In this document: positions 58,706 through 64,000 of the stretch, piece by piece | Numbering within the stretch: position 1 is the stretch's first letter | Layout of the letters: each line of letters starts with the position of its first letter | From: Erigeron canadensis | Taxonomy: Eukaryota > Streptophyta > Magnoliopsida > Asterales > Asteraceae | NCBI RefSeq assembly: GCF_010389155.1 | Contig: NC_057768.1 | Location: 14,692,501-14,756,500 of the forward strand | Length of the DNA stretch: 64,000 nt | Reading direction: 5' to 3' | Notes under the pieces: model-generated | What the model was told of the DNA's origin: nothing | Seen by the model: the letters and a program-made list of their open reading frames with translations, nothing else | The model's database searches: none | Translations under genes and position numbers: made by a program

Positions 58706-58722
58706 TAGCGCCATCCGTGGGA
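58706..58722 (+). other. Primer-binding region of K (Tat type)
   Basis: TAGCGCCATCCGTGGGA differs at two positions from the TGGCGCCGTCTGTGGGA-type site of plant Tat elements. Confidence 0.55.
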
Positions 58723-58800
58723 CCCTATATTTTTGTCCTGCAAAAAAAACAAAAACACCATATAACCCTTCCTTTCTTGTACCGAATCAAGGCTAGGAAA

Positions 58801-61384
58801 ATGGCCGATGTACCACCAGGTTTCAAATCGCAAGCCCAGCAATCGGCTGGAAACGAACCTGTTAGGAATACCCCACCCACTTCTGGCCCAGCAATGGTAA
58901 CACTTGCTGGCGATAATCGACAAACAGGCTCCCTCGTTGAAGACGGCGTGGAGCGCACTACTCAGACACCCGAAGGCCGCGGTAGGTTTTCACGGGGATC
59001 CCCGACAAGAAACCTGATGCTGTTCGACCCCGATTATATCGTCAGAAATTACGGTCATATCCGACGAACTATGAGCCATCTTAGGAGAACTGGAGCATTG
59101 GGCAGCACTAGCAGGGTGCTAGATTTTGATGGTGAGACAGATGACGATTATAATGTAGAAACTCCACCAAGAGAACTTCGGAGATATCCCAGAAATTCAA
59201 GACCTCGAACCGGAGTCGGGTACGGCTTTGACCTGGGTAGCGGAGGCCTCGCACGCCAAGATCCTCTAAGCCACTCAGGAGGAGGGAGACCCGAGGGTCC
59301 GGAACCTAGAGACCTCCCCCAGAGGGGAGGATTCAGGACGACTCCCGGACTAGGGGTACAGGGACAGAGGGTCGGCGACCCAAAATACCTAGGGGCTAGT
59401 CCGTTCTAGATCGAAACCCACAGAACACTATGGGAAATCCCGGAGGTGACAACGATGGTCCATCACGAAGTGCACCTCAGGTTCATAACGCCCCATCAGG
59501 AATAAACACAGGACCTTTGGGCCAAACTTATCAAGTGCCCCCGGGTTACACTTATAAGGGACCTCAGGGGCTAACTATCACAGGACCTTTGGACCAAACG
59601 TATCAAAGCTTATATAACCAAGGATACTCGGGACAGGGTTATAGGAACACGAGCGGCCCACAGTATCATCCCCAGCCATATGGTAACCAGGCGGTGGGGC
59701 CCTTACATCAGTATTTTGCACCCCAATTTGCAACACAAACCTTCGGAACAGCACCAATTCCAAGACCGTGCGGGCCCCAGAGTTGGGGGGCTACGACGTA
59801 CCAAAATGCCCTGGAACTCAGCCTGGTTGGAAGGAGTGTTGAAAACTCACCCTTTGTCGCCTGGATACAAAGCTATCCCCTCCCAACCGACTTAAAGTAT
59901 CCTTCCCACCTTGGGACCTACAAAGGAAAGAGCGACCCGGATGATTTCCTAGAAGCGTGCGAGGGTGTGGCAGAGATGAAAGCATGGAACGTACCTATTG
60001 CATGCCGAATGTTTAGGTACGCCCTCGAAGGAGATGCCAGATAATGGTTAAAAAGCGTAATGAAAGGGTCAATTGTTAGCTTCGACGACCTCAAAGAAAA
60101 ATTCAGGGCCCGGTTCAGTCAGCAGAAGAAACACAAGAAAATCCACGTGGCAGCCCACGGGATAAGACAAAGAGAGATGGAAAGCTGCAGGTCATTCATC
60201 GACAGGTTTACTACAAAGACAGAAGATATAGTAGACCTTGCTGAGTCCCAAAGGATATCTGGGCTAATTCACGGCCTTCGACACAAACCACTAGTAGAAT
60301 TCCTATATAGGACCTTCCGAATACTTATGAGCAAGTCCAAAAAAGAACGCATGTATTCTTGGACGCGAGGGAAATAGCTTCTAAAGGTGACAATAGTCCC
60401 CCACATGACAAAGACGCTTCAGCAAAAAAGGGGAAATGGGGAAATGACAGAGAAAGACCTAAATATAGCCTGTACCAGAAGGAAGATAGGGGACTTCACA
60501 AGACTATTTTACCAGAACTGAACAAGACCCCGAAAGAAATCCTGCTCACCGAAAGTGCAGCAAAGAATTTCTCCACACCACCCCGACTAAACCCAAGGAG
60601 CAGAAGAGACACTTCCAAATACTGCGAGTTCCACCAGGACTACGGTCACGATAGCAACACCTACTGGCAACTAAAGAAAGCCATTGAAGAAGCTATTAGC
60701 GAAGGAAACCTGGCACACCTGGTTAAAAGTGTGAGGCAACAAACCCCCAAGAAGGAGGACGAGCAAGGAGAAAAGAAAAAAGGCCCAGAAAAAACCATCT
60801 ATGCTATTTTGAAGAAAAAACCTGTGGAAAAGCGCCCGCTCCCAAAGATGTACCGGGGCGACGTAGGCAACATTTCATTTCCTTCGACATACAAGGTTTT
60901 CCGTGACCCACTGGTAATCACTGCTCTTTTGGAAATATCAAAAGTGAAGGAGATAATGGTAGACACAGGGAGTGAATGTAATGTGCTGTACGAAGAAGCA
61001 TTCTGGAAGTTACACCCTGTGTCACGAATGAACCTCAAAAAGACAGACGCTTCGGTACAAGGGTACTCCGAGGAAACAAGTATACCCATGGGAAAGCTAT
61101 TGGTCAAGATGACCATCGGAGAAGGAAGGTGGAAGCGAACTGAGAAAATTAGTTTCCTCGTGGTCAATGGAACTTCCCCATTCCAAGTGATCCTAGGCAG
61201 ACCTGGAACACAAAAGTTTGAAATAATCCCATCCGTCATCCACGGCATGATCAAGTACCAATCGAACAGAGGCATCGGAATCTTGGTAACAAAGAACAAA
61301 AAGCTATCTGAAGAAGGCCAGGATGGGCCACACTACCTGACATGGAGCGAAGGACCTTACCTAGGCCGCATGGACGGATATTAG
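58801..61384 (+). pseudogene. Gag-protease of Tat-like element K
   Basis: ATG at 58801 starts a disordered, Gly/Pro/Arg-rich N-terminal region. A frame change occurs near 59400. The next frame has a Pro/Gln/Tyr-rich stretch, then the gag core (LGTYKGKSDPDDFLE, about 59908-59952, to ARFSQQKKH). A TAA at 60042-60044 lies inside the core, where the family usually has an A-R-x-W motif. A second frame change lies near 60318. The last frame has the Tat C-x2-H-x4-H knuckle region with its final Cys replaced by Tyr (near 60660) and a retropepsin-like domain with VDTGSECNVLY (about 60960-60992). It stops at 61384 with no reverse transcriptase. Families of this kind normally continue into pol. Confidence 0.72.
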
Positions 61385-62182
61385 AACACCTACCAAAGAC
61401 AAGGCAATTTTAGTAAGGGAAAATCTTTTTAATCACTATCTTTTTTATAAAAAAAAAGCCTAGAGGATATGGTATGTAACCTCAAATGTGTTATTTAATA
61501 AAGGCTTATATTCCTTTTATTTGTATATCTCTCCTCGTATTTAAATAGAAGTGCATAAACTTGCGCATAAATTTAAAGACATACAAGGATAGAGAGATAC
61601 AGCATTAACTCATATATAATGAAAAATGGGGACGCCCATATATGCATAAAAAATCTCCGGAGAAACTTGCAAATATTCGCCAAAACGGATGTTGACATAT
61701 AAAGCATGCTAAGACGGTTCTCAAACCGCACGTAGCATAAAGTACCTTGCTACGCATAGGTGGTTCCCAAACCATTTATAGCAATGTATAATTTGCTTAC
61801 CGATAAAAAAGGGTTTTGGTTCTTAGACCATGTAAAAATAAAAATGGTCCTCAAACCATATAAGAAAATTTTTCTTTCATGAAAAATCGTATAAACACAA
61901 ATTGCTCTCAAACCACATACAATAAAGGATGATGTATCACCCCACACAGTGGTTCAACACAAACACAATCTGCTGCAGGCAAGTACCAAAACGACTGAAG
62001 ATATCCGTCATGGCCGCCCCACGTTATATTCATAAATGCAGCGCTATAGGCGTTGCACAAAATATTCACAAACACAGTCATATAAGACTGTAGGAAAACG
62101 ATAATTGTTTCAAAGTCACAGGCATCATAAGAAATTGTCTGGGTTGGCACATATGCCAAAATACCAAGGCACGCAGGCCCGA
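61385..62182. other. Spacer between gag-protease and antisense ORF of K
   Basis: No gene. An AATAAA lies near 61496 on the plus strand and could serve the gag transcript. Five ~14-bp palindromes of the TGGTTCTCAAACCA type lie between 61715 and 61914. Confidence 0.5.
61715..61914. repeat. Five TGGTTCTCAAACCA-type palindromes
   Basis: CGGTTCTCAAACCG (61715), TGGTTCCCAAACCA (61761), TGGTTCTTAGACCA (61817), TGGTCCTCAAACCA (61845) and TTGCTCTCAAACCA (61902; 61901 is also T). Each has GGT/ACC-type arms around a short centre; the fifth has lost much of one arm. They lie between two convergent coding regions. Confidence 0.6.
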
Positions 62183-62952
62183 TCACTGGGGTGATTCATA
62201 GTCTTCTGGTTGAATCACATCAGGAACAATCTTAAGCAAGTCTTCAACAGCAGCATGAGGGTCAGCAACAACCTTCTCCAAGAATGGAAAAACAGCTTCC
62301 TTCCACTTGTGATCAGCCACCTCCAGCTCATGAAAGGCATTGGGGACAAAATCACCCCTGCAGGTCAGGTCATAGTTCCCTTCGGCCGAAAACTCCTCCA
62401 GCACAGTGGACCTCTCGTCCGCCCTCTCAGCGGACGTCAAATCACCCAGAAGCTGCCCAACCTCATCACTATAAAGCAAAGACTTACTCACATACGGGAT
62501 CACCTCCGTCAATAGCCTTGCTCTGTCAACCTTCAGCAACTCAACCTAATTACGCAACAAACTGCTATTCTCCTTTTCCTGATCAAAGTCTTTTTGAAGT
62601 TTCGCCAAAGATTCTTCTTGCACAACGGCATCTGCCTTCAACATGTTCAGCTGCTGTTTCAAACTCTGAACCAAATCGGATGCTTCAACGGTGGTTACAA
62701 ACCTGGCTTCCCTGGCTTTCAAATCCTCAACCGTGGCGGTCAATGAATGCACCTCTAACCTGTTAGACCTCAGATCAATAGCCATTCTGGTAAAATGCCT
62801 AGCAGCAACAGGATCAAGATAAGCATGGAACTGGTGATCCTTCTTAAAAACCTTCAGGAAGGTCTCGTTGTCCATGCTGTCAATTTTCTTAACATTTTCA
62901 GCATTTATATTATCACTATTCAACCAATTGAGAATTTCTTGATCATGCAAAG

Positions 62953-63086
62953 CTGCAACAAGGGAAAAGCCAAACAAGAATTTTAGGAAAATACAAGCAT
63001 GTCAGGGGAATAAAGTCAATAAGTAAATGCATAGCTATTGACAGAATAAAACAACGATTGAGGAAGGATATCAAAAAAGCAGATAC
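62953..63086 (-). other. Intron 2 of the antisense ORF of K
   Basis: 134 bp, GTATCT donor and TTGTTGCAG acceptor on the minus strand; phase 1. Confidence 0.65.
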
Positions 63087-63431
63087 CAGTCTTCGGGGAA
63101 GAGGGCTTACGGAATTCAGCATCCTTTGATTCATCACCTACTTTTCTTCTTTTCAATCGACCGGCAACAGATTGAGGGACACTTGTACTCGGGGCTGCTT
63201 TCTTCTTCTTCTTGTCGGTAGCAGATACTTCAAGAACTTCAACATCAGAATAATCCACATTAAGGATCGGTGGATTCGCAGCACTTTGCACTTCAGGATT
63301 GTCATTATGGATGCCAGAAGATCCTGCATTTTGGGAAGGCGTATCAGCAGTACCACTCCCCTATCCTTCAATACGAGGCACAATAGTAACCTCCTTCACT
63401 CCTTTCCTCACAAATTTCCTAAAAGTCATGT

Positions 63432-63500
63432 CTGCAAAAACAAATATCAAAAACCAAAGCATTAACATAAAAGAGGCGAAAAGAATGATGTGACACTTAC
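63432..63500 (-). other. Intron 1 of the antisense ORF of K
   Basis: 69 bp, GTAAGTG donor and TTTTTGCAG acceptor on the minus strand; phase 1. Short but within the plant range. Confidence 0.65.
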
Positions 63501-64000
63501 CATCAATATTCACACCACCAGGCAGAAATGGTATCAGTTTGGCTTTATACAAAACAACATCAGGATATGCTACAACTGTTATGGGATTCAAACGGATTTC
63601 TCTACACAATGCATCAACGGCATAATCTGGGAAAGGGTTGTCATACTTGGCATGGACACACAATAACTTCTTATCGGTGATAGACTCATATTCTTTAGGG
63701 ATTAACGACGACCTCATGAACACAAATTGACTTTTTCAGTCACGGATATCCAACCCACCCCTCTTAAAACAACCCGCTTTAGAACGATTGCCCACTGTAG
63801 CCCAGTCACCAGAGGGGCAAGTTTGGACAAAGTACCTAAACAAATCTAACGACGGCTCTCCTCCATATGCCCTACACATCACCTCAAAGGCAACGATCCT
63901 AGACAACCCTAAACGAGTGATGGTAGAAATGTGGATTTCAAAAAAGGCAGGACTTCAAGTATAAAAGTAGAAAAAGGGTATCTAACATTGCCCTCAGATA

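Larger units (their letters stand above)
58367..64000 (+). mobile_element. Tat-like element K: gag-protease without reverse transcriptase, plus antisense ORF
   Basis: A possible 5' LTR (58367-58704, TGTTATCCC to CAAACA) is followed by a primer region TAGCGCCATCCGTGGGA (58706-58722), two changes from the usual Tat sequence. A decayed gag-protease region (58801-61384) follows, then an 800-bp spacer with short palindromes, and an intron-containing ORF on the opposite strand that continues past the window. No reverse transcriptase, RNase H or integrase lies between. It is inserted into copia gag J. The 3' LTR, if present, is beyond 64000. Confidence 0.65.
62183..64000 (-). pseudogene. Antisense ORF of K, gypsy-type putative transposase domain protein (partial)
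   Basis: The gene enters from the right edge. Two introns have good sites: 63500-63432 (GATG|GTAAGTG to TTTTTGCAG|AC) and 63086-62953 (ACTG|GTATCT to TTGTTGCAG|CT). Both are phase 1, and joining preserves the frame. Exons are 64000-63501, 63431-63087 and 62952-62183. The N-terminal exon has signatures (F-E-I-H-I, F-E-V-M-C-R-A-Y-G, L-F-R-Y-F) recalling the domain called putative gypsy-type transposase in plant proteins. Exon 2 is Lys-rich, with a KKKKK run. Exon 3 is a likely coiled coil. Three in-frame stops break it: TGA 63736-63738, TAG 63361-63363 and TAG 62546-62548. Antisense extra ORFs are known in Tat elements. The domain name rests on recollected similarity. Confidence 0.62.

Overview
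This is a stretch of nuclear DNA from a flowering plant, probably a eudicot and most likely a daisy-family (Asteraceae) species. The evidence is AT-rich DNA, spliceosomal introns, layered plant LTR retrotransposons primed by initiator-Met tRNA, and an extra retrotransposon ORF of a kind I associate with Asteraceae copia elements. The family assignment is an inference from general knowledge. More than 90% of the window is transposable-element DNA. The only host gene I can support is an ankyrin-repeat/PGG-domain membrane protein on the minus strand at 28023-32241; its four exons join to an uninterrupted 636-residue frame.

Layout. 1-4463: Athila-like 3' ends and LTRs on the plus strand (family F). 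4464-20236: a related minus-strand element (E) that carries a gag-like ORF but no pol; a copia-type element (C, 8982-18954, target duplication CACGT) is inserted in that ORF. 20237-22735: a second direct copy of the F 3' end plus LTR. 22798-27420: an old chromovirus LTR (G) with decayed internal DNA, and a short copia LTR with its primer-binding site. 28023-32354: the ankyrin gene, with a 941-bp Mutator-like element in intron 3 (9-bp target duplication ATTTTTAAA). 32600-33949: a copia remnant (H).

34030-56600: a tandem array of roughly 1.04-kb units. It is interrupted by Tekay-type chromovirus B (36047-54061, target duplication AGTCA), whose integrase region is in turn interrupted by related chromovirus A (38793-46618, target duplication TGGTA). 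A second Mutator-like element with long inverted repeats sits at 54697-56023 (9-bp duplication TTAAAAAAA). 56820-58366: a copia LTR, primer site and gag fragment (J). 58367-64000: a Tat-like element (K) with gag and protease but no reverse transcriptase, and an intron-containing antisense ORF that runs off the right edge.

The elements do not form one pathway; they record successive insertions. Features worth following up are: three successive gag-core-like modules in one ORF of E; clusters of a 13-bp palindrome CCAGCGNCGCTGG in the LTR promoters and coding ends of E and F; an extra ORF in C with its own TATA box and leader intron; 36-bp minisatellites in the LTRs of two Tekay families whose copy number differs between the two LTRs of one element; and the spliced antisense ORF of K. 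No CRISPR array, rRNA or tRNA gene was recognised.
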